A DNA stretch of 21,910 bases from Apostichopus parvimensis (Eukaryota > Echinodermata > Holothuroidea > Aspidochirotida > Stichopodidae): NCBI GenBank assembly GCA_000934455.1, contig KN885382.1, positions 1-21,910 on the forward strand, written 5' to 3'. Each line of letters opens with the position of its first letter. The first letter of the stretch is position 1. Below are positions 1 to 21,910 of the stretch, in pieces. The notes under the pieces are model-generated. The model saw only the letters and a program-made list of their open reading frames with translations. It was not told the DNA's origin and made no database searches. The translations under genes and the position numbers were made by a program.

Positions 1-2939
1 AAAGTGTAGGAAGATTTGAATGTGATCGAGACGCGAGGGGAGGGGGGTGGTCGGGGAGTGTTATCAGAGGCACAAGCCTGAGACTTCATGATTTCAATCG
101 CGCATGTACGTGTCACATAGTCGTACAGACACGTTTCAAAGTTGAACGTATCGCTCTTCGTACTATGGCTACAGCACAAAAATGAACAGGAGCACAGGCC
201 CTTTACGACCATTCGTACTGGCCTCAAATCGAGCCTATTTATTTTTTCCAAAAGTATTTTGCTTGGGTGTGGGGTGGGGAAGGGGATGACCATGGTTGCA
301 TTAAGAATAACCATTATTTGATTATGCAAACATATTCGAGGGTAATACAGATGGCCTTTTAAAAAGTTTCTCGCTTTTTGTTGTGATAACTTTGACTGAG
401 TTTGACAGTAGTGACCATTATTTGACTTGCTTGCGGATTTGGGAGGCAATAGTGATGATTTCTAGCAGATTTGGGAGGCACTAGTAATTATTTATAAAAC
501 AATAATTTATACCCAGATATACAGAATCGAATCTAATCAAATCAAGTGCGTGTGGGTGTACGGGTTATGACTTATATAGCTTGTGTGTAACCAGGTGTCT
601 TCATGATAATTGAAACACAAATATTAACCTTTTGGTGCACCTCGGGTATGAACTAATATTCCAGCCTTGAAAGAGGTGAAGTTATAGAATGGTTCTCATT
701 ATTCAGTTTCTGCGTAGTTTACTAGATATAAACGTTCGCCACAGAGCACCGAAATATCATTATTACCAGATTTAGTGATCAGTAAGGTAGCTCTGTAGAT
801 ATGGCACTCCAGTTGTGTAATACCGCAAGAGCCCGAATACAAGAGCCCGAATTCAAAATTGTGGTGCTGGTTTTTTTTTATCTTATTCGCGGGACGGACA
901 TGCGCCAGATTTGACCTGCGGGTCGGTTGTTGAGAACCCCTGTTCGAATGTGTCTTCTGTTAAAAAGAGATTTAATATTTCTCATTTGTCGTACCTGCCC
1001 GCTATATCTCCTTAATCTGGTTATAACCCAGCCTAAGTAATGTATAAGTGTGCGTATATGTCATCCATGTCCATCTGTCTCTGTCCATATTGCTTCTATG
1101 TAGAATACATTCAGTCCGATAGGTAATACTTGTCGACAAGATCATTACGTGTAAATATTTTATGTCTAAGAATGAGTGCAATCTCTTTGTCTGGTTTGAA
1201 TTTAGCGTGAGTGGTTTTGATTTCATATTTAGAAATGTTAGGTAGAACAACCAAAAACATAATTAAAAATTGGTGTATGACGTGATCTGTGACGTTAGAA
1301 ATACAACAATGAAATGACAAACAAACTTCGATTACAGACAGGAAATTTTATAAAAAAAGTGTTTCGGGTGAAACTTTGCCATGAATATGCATATGTGTAT
1401 TTTAAATACGGATACGACAGCTTCTAGAAAGTTTGCAAGACGAAAAATTCGAGAAAAGAAACTAAAATATTTCATTCTCAAGTCTATGTGAGATGTGCGA
1501 ACATCATTACATGATGCATAATATATTAAGCTTATTATATAAATTTGAAGCATTTACGTGAATATTCGGGTGATATTATTATTCTTATGGATAGGTCGTG
1601 GCACAATTTATATTCCGCTAGCCAGGTGGGACAGGTTTCTGATGTTAGTACCGCTGTGGTAGTGTACTCTCATAAAATACTTCAACGCAATCGTACTGAA
1701 AAATAATGAGTTTCGAACTTTTATCTAATGGACACATTCATATTCATTCTGTGACTACAAGTGCTGTGTGCAAGCATGGCATGAAAGCATGGCATCAAAG
1801 TGCAATTGTTAAATTAAAAGTGTCCAACCTGGGTGATATTATCCAGAGTATGTATTATGTCACATACATGGTATTAAATTACTGGCAATGTTTTGCATTT
1901 TCAGACATATTCAGTACAATCTATTATGAAGGAATCAGAACGTTGTTCAAGTTGCATACATCGCTAGTACGTAACACATTAGTATAACATTGCTGTCTTA
2001 AGTTTGGTATTTCAACACCTTGGACAAAACAGTCATGTTTTAAGGTCAATGCTTAATCTATTAATAGAGAGAGAGAGAGAAGATGGCAGTTGTGTATGAC
2101 AAGCAGTTGATACGAATATTCAAATAGCCCACTTGACAGCCATTTTAAAATAGATAAGTAGACAAGCATTCTGCTAAGGGTTTACACGGAACAATGGAAT
2201 TGTTTTCAATTCATATACAAAACAATCCAAAATTGCCAAATAAAGTTTCGCTACAACAAAATCAACCCATCGTATCACTGGGTTTTTCGCCGATGGCAAC
2301 CGGTTAGCTGTATAATGTTGGGCTGTAATGTTTTCCAGTGGTCTCCCCAATATTCACTGGGTTTTAAGATATTAAAGACATGTAGAAATGCTTAAAAGGA
2401 ATTTTGTTTCCACTTTTGATAAGACCACAAACCAGCTCAAAACGATTACGAGTACCACAGCCTTACATCAGAGCTGAAATATTTAAACTCTGCCCCACTT
2501 TCTTTTTTTTTCTTCAGTTTTTGACATTTTTTTCTTCTGACGTGGCATAATAAATAATTACAACATACTTTCATTGAGACCTATATTCTTTCCTCGTATG
2601 TATGCGGTCCTATTGGCAGTTTATTGTCATTATTGTGTGTATGTATATATATGATGAGTTGTTGCCTATTAATTTTAATCTCACTTTGATACAGATTTTA
2701 TACGTTGAAGTAGAGTGTGGTTGCCAAAAAAAAAATCATGATTTTTTTCTAGATTTATTGCTTTTTAGACCTAGTTAAAAGGAGATTGTTGAATAAAAAA
2801 AAATTGTTGAAAGATACTTCTTGCTTGTTTTGTTTATATTGTGGTCTTTTTTCCTCAAATATGCATATTTATATGAAATCATCCAAGGTGACAGTTTTAG
2901 AAGGTGATTTGACAGAACGTCCAGAATTGGTTTCGAATG
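1..2939. other. intergenic, no recognised gene
   Basis: All open frames on both strands are under 100 codons, match no family I know and lack an obvious exon structure. Only minor repeats are visible: a near-duplicate of gatttgggaggca at about 436-480, a tandem aagagcccgaat at about 828-853, a (GA)n run near 2067-2080 and several A/T runs. The stretch lies beyond the 3' end of the TMEM161 gene. A distal UTR or the edge of a neighbouring gene cannot be excluded. Confidence 0.5.
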
Positions 2940-3025
2940 CAGGGGCATAGCAAGGAACAACAGGGCCCTGGTGCATTGATAGAAGTGGGCCCAGAAAGAG
3001 GGGACTCCATAATTATATGCCCCTG
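2940..3025. mobile_element. short MITE-like element with hAT-like ends
   Basis: The 86-bp segment starts CAGGGGCATA and ends with its perfect inverted copy TATGCCCCTG, giving 10-bp terminal inverted repeats. Two internal GGGCCC blocks add inner symmetry. The CAGGGGC start resembles hAT-superfamily ends and the other GC-rich ends in this window. The flanking 8-mers (ttcgaatg and tccacatg) match at only 5 of 8 positions, so target-site duplication is not proven. It is non-coding. It could instead be a solo remnant or internally deleted copy of a longer non-autonomous element. Confidence 0.5.
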
Positions 3026-3932
3026 TCCACATGACCTAATTTAATACAAATGTGTAGTAGGCGATTTAAAGACAAGTTATAAGAAAAGCCGTTTCCAAAA
3101 CAAAAAAAAGCACCACCAATGTAAGCCTGGAAGTATGAGATGGGGAGGGTTGACTGGTATGGACCACGGGACTAATGTAATGAGCTATAACTTTTTAAAA
3201 GTTGGCTTGTGACATTACTTGCAATACTTCCCTGTGTAATCTAGATACACACACACACAGATATGATAGGTACGATTTAAAACTGACTGGTTTCGTTGAC
3301 AAAATGCTTACTGCCTTCCTCAGTGTCAAATATATCGTATATCGTTATAACCGTCTAATTGATTAATTTATTCATAACCCCATGACGTATCACGTACCTA
3401 AGCTTTATAAAAACCTAATTTATATCCGAGACTTTCGAAGCAAACTTTCCCAGCGTCATCACTAGGTGATTCATGACTATGTACAAAAATGACTGGGAAT
3501 GGCAGAAGAAAGCGACGAGAATCCGGGCAACGTTAGCGAGTAGCAAATCAAGGTTTTACCAAACTTCAGAAAGATTTCACATGAATAAGCAGCATGAATA
3601 AAGCACTAGATTATTGCATAAACATTCTTGTATTATTAAGTAAATACAGGAAAAAATCAATTACATTTACTATATGGTATAAAATTTACAGAAATACAAC
3701 TATTTGAAAGGAAAAGCAAAAAGTGAATCTTTTCTCACATCCTCTATAATGTAATACAAAAATCTCCAAAATGAAAGGAAAACAAAGTCATGTGATCCAT
3801 ACACATAGGGATGTCATGACCACAGAACTTTTCGCAAACCCTCCAACCCGACCCAGTTTTCTTCTTCTCGGTTAGCTTTGCCTCACACTCTTGTACGTAA
3901 TACGCCATCCGTCTCTCACGTTTGAGACGATG
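3026..3932 (-). other. 3' flank and probable 3' UTR of TMEM161
   Basis: This lies directly downstream of the TMEM161 stop codon on the minus strand. It contains no convincing coding frame. A minus-strand AATAAA is present at 3372-3367, about 560 nt after the stop, and is the best poly(A) signal candidate I see. The 3' UTR extent is inferred, not demonstrated. A short (CA)n run lies near 3247-3258. Confidence 0.35.
3367..3372 (-). promoter_or_regulatory. candidate poly(A) signal AATAAA
   Basis: A canonical AATAAA hexamer reads on the minus strand about 560 nt past the TMEM161 stop. A weaker AGTAAA occurs nearer the stop, at about 3671-3666. Chance hexamers are common in AT-rich DNA, so this is only a candidate. 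Confidence 0.25.
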
Positions 3933-16881
<12,949 letters not shown>

Positions 16882-16884
<3 letters not shown>

Positions 16885-16944
16885 TTTCACTTAGTCCAGC
16901 TTTGTTCTTCTTTTAGCTTGAGACAGGATGATGAATCAAAGGTT
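16882..16944 (-). CDS. TMEM161B: probable TMEM161 leader exon ending in the start ATG
   Basis: On the minus strand the sequence gtgaaaATG is followed immediately by GTAAGA, so splicing joins ATG to GCT of the 16126 exon and gives M-A-L-L-G, parallel to vertebrate M-A-V-I-G. The context A at -3 and G at +4 after splicing is favourable. An in-frame TAA occurs two codons upstream, consistent with a 5' UTR. An acceptor-like ttgtatttatcattgtacag at about 16964-16945 would make this a 63-nt second exon, with a non-coding first exon farther upstream. Other ATG|GT sites exist, for example at about 16250 and 20570, so this is the best of several candidates. Confidence 0.5.
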
Positions 16945-17111
16945 CTGTACAATGATAAATACAACAGTTATACTTTTATAATGTTGTTATACTTTATTAT
17001 GTAAAATGTAGGTCGTACTATACATATATTTAAAAGAATTTTACATTTAAGGATCAAAGTATATCCATTTATTAATAGTTTATTGAGGTGTCATGTAAGG
17101 ACTTTGTAAGG

Positions 17112-17536
17112 ACTCCCTAACACAACCTAGATAGCAGTATTTACGGTCGGACTCCCTTACACAACCTCTACAGCAGTATGTTTTGTTGGACTCCCTTACA
17201 CAACCTCTATATGTAGTATGTACTGTCGGACTCCCTTACACAACCTCTATATGTAGTATGTACTGTCGGACTCCCTTACACATCTTCTATATAGCAGTAT
17301 GTACTGTCGGACTCCATTACACAACCTCTACAGCAGTATGTACTGTCGGACTCCCTTACACAACCTCTACAGCAGTATGTACTGTCGGACTCCCTTACAC
17401 AACCTCTATATGTAGTATGTACTGTCAGACTCCCTTACACAACCTCTATATAGCAGTATGTACTGTCGGATTCACATACACAACCTCTATAGTAGTACTG
17501 TATGTGCTTTGGGACTCCTTTACACAACCTCTATAG
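17112..17536. repeat. 39-44-bp minisatellite, about 11 units
   Basis: Units beginning actcccttacacaacctct start at 17112, 17151, 17190, 17230, 17270, 17311, 17350, 17389, 17429, 17470 and 17514. Unit length varies with ctacagcag, ctatatgtag or ctatatagcag in the middle. Because many units are 39 bp or sum to multiples of three, a 117-codon open frame runs through the array on the plus strand; it is an artefact. The array lies just upstream of the probable leader exon of TMEM161. Confidence 0.97.
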
Positions 17537-17934
17537 ATGCAAAAGATGCAGGCTGCGAAGAGAGTCAGAAATCCATGTACATAAAAATCAAAACAAGAGC
17601 CTGGTCAGTAGTCACTGGCAAAAATACTGTACTGTTCAACCAGTTATGGTATTATCAAATTTGAGCCCTAGACGAAAGACTAAGCCCCTAATAAATTTGC
17701 TGATCGAACTTTCCCAATTCCTGTAGGCTTATTTACTCTAGAAACAGTTTCACTATGTCCCATTGTTGCTCAACGTAATTCCCCTTTCTACTTCCACTGG
17801 GCGCAACCCCAACCCTGGTCTGTTCCAATCCCTTTCCTTGATAGTATATAGTATAATATGTATATTTCTTTTAACACAATGTTGATACAAAACGGCAAAA
17901 AAAAGTGTTCAATTTACTACCATCCATTGTATTT
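17537..17934. other. no feature recognised
   Basis: Unique-looking AT-rich sequence between the minisatellite and the hAT-type element. Short frames without similarity. Confidence 0.55.
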
Positions 17935-18306
17935 GATATGAGCATGGGCGGCGATCATGGGGGGAACGGAGGGACATGTCCCCCCAATATTTTATTGGGG
18001 TGGGGGATATAGTATCTAATATCCCCCATATATATATATATATATGTAGTATCTAATATCCCCCCCAATATTTGATGGCATATTTTTTTTTTCTGTGGCT
18101 ATAAATAGCATATAATGCGTGAGATTATTTATCCAATTCATATTTGGCGGTGGCTAAAACTTCATCCAACACATGCTGCATGAGGTAAATGACTCTTCGT
18201 GGTCGTTTCTGTGACCTGTGACCGTATAGCATGTTGTCACTCATGATTATTATCATAATGTCTGTACATCTCTTGTGTATGAGTGTAAGTATGTACAATC
18301 ATATAT

Positions 18307-19109
18307 ATGAGATCTGTCACTCCTATCCCACTTGTTAGAGTTGCGCAAGCCTTGATTGCACCTGTTTCACATGTTCCTAACTTAGGAGTCATATTTGACA
18401 AAAATCTGAACATGGAGTCTCATGTAAATAATATCTGCCGGGCTGCATTTCTCGCTCTTCATAGGATTGGTAAAATTCGTCGTTTTTTGAACAATCAAAC
18501 TACCGAGGGACTTGTCCATGCTTTTATTACATCACGCTTGGACTACTGCAATAGTGTGCTCTTTGGTCTCCCTGATAGTCAACTGGCTAAATTGCAAAGC
18601 ATTCAAAACTCTGCTGCCAGGCTGATCACTCGCACTAGCCCTGTCTCTCGTGACATCACCCCCATACCTAATGACCTTCATTGGCTACCTGTTAAACTAC
18701 GTATTGATTACAAAGGTACTCCTGTTAACCTTTAAATGTATTCATGGTATTGCGCCACACTACTTTGGTGAACTTGTTCAAAGTTATACCCCAACTCGCC
18801 GTCTGCGCTCTAGCACCCAATCTTTGCTCTCTATGCACCCTGTGTCCACTAAATCTTATGGCGAGTGATCTTTCCAGTACTCCTCAACCCTCCTTTGGAA
18901 TAAACTCCCACTCAACATAAAGAATGTCGTGTCTGTGGAGATGTTCAAAACTGTTTTGAAGACACACCTATTTTCACAAGTTATAATTGTTATGTTTAAT
19001 CCTATTGTATATTGTGTACATATCTTTCATTTTCTTTTGTACAGCGCGGCAAGACTTTATTGTAACTTGCGCTATATAAGAACTGTTTATTATTATTATT
19101 ATTATTATC
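18307..19109 (+). mobile_element. 5'-truncated LINE (CR1/L2-like), reverse transcriptase C-terminus
   Basis: The plus strand encodes a typical C-terminal region of a CR1/L2-type reverse transcriptase: LGVIFDKNLNMESHVNNICR, then TSRLDYCNSVLFGLP, LQSIQNSAARLITR and DLHWLPVKLRID. A frameshift follows at about 18710-18720, then LTFKCIHGIAPHYF and YTPTRRLRSSTQ. An in-frame TGA at 18866-18868 sits where related elements have an arginine after YGE. The same frame then goes on with LLWNKLPLNIKNV and FKTVLKTHLF. The 3' end is gcgctatataagaactg plus (ATT)n at about 19087-19108. The copy is dead, lacks the endonuclease and catalytic palm, and sits inside the hAT-type element. Confidence 0.9.
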
Positions 19110-19169
19110 CACATCGATATGGGTTCACTGGGTTTCCATTTGGCCTGTTTCCTACAAGATTTCTAACCG

Positions 19170-19830
19170 CAGGCGCGTAGCCAAGGGGGGGGGCGAAGGG
19201 GGAGACCGCCCCCCCTTGAGCATATTTTTTGTATTTTTTTATGATATCAAAGTTTTATAGTAGCCGTTATAAGAGGTTTTAATATTTGTATACCAATAAA
19301 TTAACCGTGTCTGAATTTTCGAAAAATTCCCTGACCAACATTCTTCATCATACTTCCCTCTACTCGTGCAATTTTGACCAGTCTGTTAGGTGATGAAGGG
19401 GTTTTTCTATATTGGTTGTCCATAGATGAAATTTTGTGCAACATTATGGGTATGTTTTGAAGTGAATTTATTATTCAAATTCTGAACAAATAATGGGCTT
19501 AAAACCTTGAAAGGTGGGGCTGACGGGTATTGTGGGCCGTTACGTAGAATTACCTACAAAAGCAAAGATCCACAGGAGATGCAATGAGGTCGAATATGAT
19601 GTGTGACTGGTGACAATCTTGAAAAAGGTTATGGATGAAAAAAAAACTATTGGGAAAACTTGGTTCTCTGGCAAAAGTGTACATCTGGTTGATCATTTTC
19701 AAGCCCGAGTGCCATTTCCGGTGATCTGGGGGGCTATCAAAACCAGAAAATTTTCTTGTACACTGCGCGCCAACCAATGGTGGCGCTCCGCTTTGATAGT
19801 ATGTTTGGGATGATAGTTGCTACGCGCCTG
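19170..19830. mobile_element. 661-bp element with 12-bp inverted ends, nested
   Basis: CAGGCGCGTAGC at 19170 is matched exactly, in inverted orientation, by GCTACGCGCCTG ending at 19830. A G-rich then C-rich block (19183-19216) follows the left end. This start is like the CAGTGGCGTAGC end seen at 21120. Flanking 8-mers tctaaccg and tacccaag do not match, so target duplication is lost or the ends are slightly misplaced. No transposase is encoded; it is probably a non-autonomous hAT-like element inside the larger one. Confidence 0.7.
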
Positions 19831-19890
19831 TACCCAAGCAAATGTCCCCCCCCCCAATATTTGAAACAAATCGCCGCCCCTGGATATGAG

Positions 19891-21119
19891 TGATTAATGT
19901 GCAACTGTTGTGCAGAAAATTACAACTGCCAGAAAGTAATGGTCAGAAAGACTTAAAAATAATGCACTCTTTACTTTATTATTTCATTATTTAGGTCTAA
20001 CATCCAAAACAGATATCAACGAACACAACTCTAAACACAACACCACTGTGTTTTTTTTTTTGTCTGTATACAGTAAGTTTAAAGACTGCATCCCTGCGTA
20101 AAAAATATTGCCTCTGGAGTCTTGGACGAAGAATCCTTTGGTCGTAACAATGCTGTCACTTTATGTACATGTATCACTAGCCATGCATCTTCACTTATCT
20201 AGAAATACTAGTACTACTATCCTACGGCCAACCGCCCCAACGTGAGGCTAGGCAGTACAAACTAAACGAAAATATTCATTCGCGGAACTCATCCTGTACA
20301 GCCTATGGTATGTAACTTAACGCACGTGTTGCTTATTAGTGTTAACATTAGGACTAAAATAGCTACCTGTTCGGCAATCTAACTTTAAGTTCTCAAAGCC
20401 TACATGACAATCGAATAGTAAAAATTTCATCGAGTTCTTGCATTGAGATCTTGTCAAGATATACCTTACCAAGTGGTTGTTTGAGAATATTACAGCCACT
20501 CACGACTCCGCCAAAACGACTTCTTTACACTATGCAAGGTGTGACTTCACGTACTTGCTACCATTTACGGTCAGGTAGCTAAGTACTTTGAGGCTAGTTC
20601 GTTAGGCCTGTGTTTATGAATATTGGCGGACCCTTGACAATGCAGAATCGGATACTGTATAACTGCAGGAAGCTACATAAAGATAAACTACTCCTGACCC
20701 GTCTTCTACTACGTAAAATTTAAAACACCTACGCTATCGAATAAACCGACTATGGCGACTCTGAAACGATATCCTCCGTCAAACAAACAGCTTCCTTGAC
20801 ATCATTCCCCGGGGCTGCTGTACCGAGTTACTTTGCCTAGTAGGTTGTAGAACAAGTCAGTATAAAACACACAGACAAGGCCTGCCTAAAAAAAACAATG
20901 AACGGAAATAACCAATGAAAAGAGTGCAGCAAAAGTATTGGGACTAACGCAAACATCCCGACAGAATTGTTTAAAGGCCGTCCATACTACCCATTTAATA
21001 ATATACAAAAATCTATTTCCTTTAACAGCAGCCACACAGCAGCCACACAGAGGCGGACCTATTAGTAATTAGAAGAAAAAAAAACATTTCAAAATCAGCC
21101 CTTTAGTAAGACCTGGGAG
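19891..21119. other. upstream flank of TMEM161, possible promoter region
   Basis: From about 20210 to 20860 the sequence has visibly more CpG than the rest of the window and no repeats that I recognise. On the minus strand a good donor CTTG|GTAAGG lies at 20470/20469, which could end a non-coding first exon of TMEM161. E-box-like cacgtg at about 20323 and tgacttcacgt at about 20542 are seen but short. Nothing proves a promoter. A tandem cagcagccacacagcagccacaca occurs near 21028-21051. Confidence 0.3.
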
Positions 21120-21200
21120 CAGTGGCGTAGCTACGGGGGGGGGCGTGGGGGCGATAGCCCCCCATGAAAGCTTGTCGCCCCCAGTCGCCCCCACCCCCAC
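21120..21200 (+). mobile_element. hAT-like transposon end, partner not found
   Basis: CAGTGGCGTAGCTACGGGGG at 21120 opens a strongly G-rich then C-rich stretch, with blocks that can pair (gggggcgatagccccc). This is the same type of end as at 19170. No inverted partner (CTACGCCACTG) appears to the right within the window, so the element is truncated, decayed or continues beyond it. The right border given is only the end of the recognisable GC-rich terminus. Confidence 0.55.
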
Positions 21201-21717
21201 TGGGATTTTGGGTGTCGAAAAAAAAATTACATGTGCGAAAAATATATCATTGGTCTGAATGGTCTCGAATCTCCATGATGATCACTCATGAACGACCCTT
21301 CGACCGCGGACCGGCAGTAGGCTATAGTTGCTGAAAACCTTACGTGACATAGCGCATAGGCCGAGAAGTCTACAGTAGTCGCACTGTACTGAAAACGCAT
21401 GTTAACGACCGTCGAATAATATAATTCCAGCTCTACAAGACTACAACACACATAATGTTTACTACTGAATCTGTGTGTTCGACTGTTCGGGCAAACTTTG
21501 CCTTTGTCACTCTTTTTTAAAATATCCATATTCCCTAACATACATACAAATAAATACTAATACAAACAGCCAATCAGTATCTAATTGTAACCAGTGCGCA
21601 TTAACTGATCAAACAAGCTAGTGAGCTATACTATACCCTTATAGAAAGGTGGTTTCCAGGTACTGGAATGCCAAAGAAGATGCTAAAAGGTAAAAAATGC
21701 TGACATCATACACATGT
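21201..21717. other. no gene recognised
   Basis: A 104-codon minus-strand frame spans 21541-21227 but resembles no protein I know. The sequence may be the interior of the element whose end is at 21120. Confidence 0.5.
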
Positions 21718-21866
21718 TTCTCACATCATTGCTCGCGTCATTGCCTCGATACCCTGTTACATTTTCAATCGGATTTTCACTTCTGGGAGGTACCCTGATG
21801 CTCTTAAAACCGCTAAAAAACCAAATTTTCAAGAAAGGAGACAACACTATCGCTGAGAACTACCGG
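21718..21866 (+). mobile_element. broken LINE reverse-transcriptase fragment
   Basis: One frame reads SHIIARVIASIPCYIFNRIF, then TSGRYPDALKTAK. After a frame change near 21813-21825 the sequence gives IFKKGDNTIAENYRP. The pattern FP-x(3)-K-x-A followed by IFKKGD and NYRP is the N-terminal finger region of many non-LTR reverse transcriptases. Similarity stops at about 21866 (CGGCCA), 24 bp before a hAT-like terminus at 21891. This is a degenerate short fragment whose clade cannot be decided from so little. Confidence 0.65.
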
Positions 21867-21890
21867 CCAACAGTAGCGGAGCGTCCAAAC

Positions 21891-21910
21891 CAGGGGCGGA
21901 TCCAGGGGGG
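21891..21910 (+). mobile_element. hAT-like transposon end cut by window edge
   Basis: CAGGGGCGGATCCAGGGGGG occupies the last 20 bases. It matches the CAGGGGCGG start and G-run layout of the other elements here. The rest lies outside the window. Confidence 0.5.

Larger units (their letters stand above)
17935..19890. mobile_element. non-autonomous hAT-type transposon with 8-bp target duplication
   Basis: The 8-mer gatatgag stands at 17935-17942 and again at 19883-19890. Immediately inside are CATGGGCGGCGAT at 17943 and, inverted, CAGGGGCGGCGAT at 19882, a 12 of 13 match. An 8-bp duplication and a CAGGGGCG-type end are hallmarks of the hAT superfamily. The element is 1,940 bp and encodes no transposase that I can see. 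Near both ends are gtcccccc-caatatt blocks, and near the left a (AT)n run flanked by a repeated tagtatctaatatccccc (18010 and 18047). It has been invaded by a LINE and by another element with its own inverted ends. Confidence 0.88.

Noticed and set aside
17183-17536. A 117-codon plus-strand open frame with a repeating protein pattern
   Set aside because: It arises because the minisatellite unit is often a multiple of three. It has no homology and the unit lengths vary.
19610-19813. A 67-codon plus-strand frame inside the 661-bp element, considered as a transposase remnant
   Set aside because: No motif of any transposase family is visible, and overlapping frames on the other strand are equally long.
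20754-20808. Short plus-strand frame starting MATLKRYPPS as a possible divergent gene
   Set aside because: It ends after about 15 codons, has no good downstream donor that I could confirm and matches nothing known.

Overview
The window is nuclear DNA from an animal. It is AT-rich, has canonical GT-AG introns, tRNA-derived SINEs, a LINE remnant, hAT-like DNA transposons, minisatellites and one assembly gap (427 N, 10774-11200). The mix of short intronic tandem arrays, hAT-like ends of the CAG(T/G)GGCG type and (ATT)n-tailed LINE/SINE copies resembles marine invertebrate genomes. An echinoderm, hemichordate or similar animal is my guess only; nothing here fixes the phylum.

One protein-coding gene is recognisable. 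It lies on the minus strand from about 16.9 kb down to 3.93 kb and encodes a transmembrane protein 161 (TMEM161A/B family) orthologue. I could place nine strong coding exons: 16126-16023, 14184-14095, 12783-12520, 11715-11601, 10569-10365, 9314-9189, 7505-7331, 5803-5707 and 4210-3933. There is also a probable leader exon carrying the start ATG (16944-16882). Apart from the third-to-fourth exon region, all intron phases agree and each exon aligns in order with the vertebrate protein. A short piece around the third membrane segment is unresolved; a weak 28-nt microexon at 12409-12382 may supply it. The assembled protein is about 483-494 residues, close to the roughly 487 of human TMEM161B as I recall it.

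The introns hold most of the other structure. From left to right these are: a 13 x 50-bp minisatellite (4734-5383); a decayed duplicate of the penultimate exon (6277-6346) with a T-rich insert beside it; a G-quadruplex motif (9030-9051); a 35-bp hairpin-forming satellite that runs into the assembly gap (10625-11240); a plus-strand tRNA-derived SINE (about 11793-12055); and a minus-strand tRNA-derived SINE of another family (about 13522-13835).

Upstream of the gene there is a 39-44-bp minisatellite (17112-17536). Next comes a 1.94-kb hAT-type element with a perfect 8-bp target duplication (17935-19890), which contains a 5'-truncated LINE (about 18307-19109) and a second element with 12-bp inverted ends (19170-19830). 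Two more hAT-like ends (21120 and 21891) and a broken LINE reverse-transcriptase fragment (about 21718-21866) close the window. The left 3.9 kb is intergenic or 3'-flanking, with one 86-bp MITE-like palindrome (2940-3025). I found no evidence of a novel multi-gene system. The points most worth following are the exon duplication, the unresolved TM3 segment, the hairpin satellite at the gap and the nested transposon.
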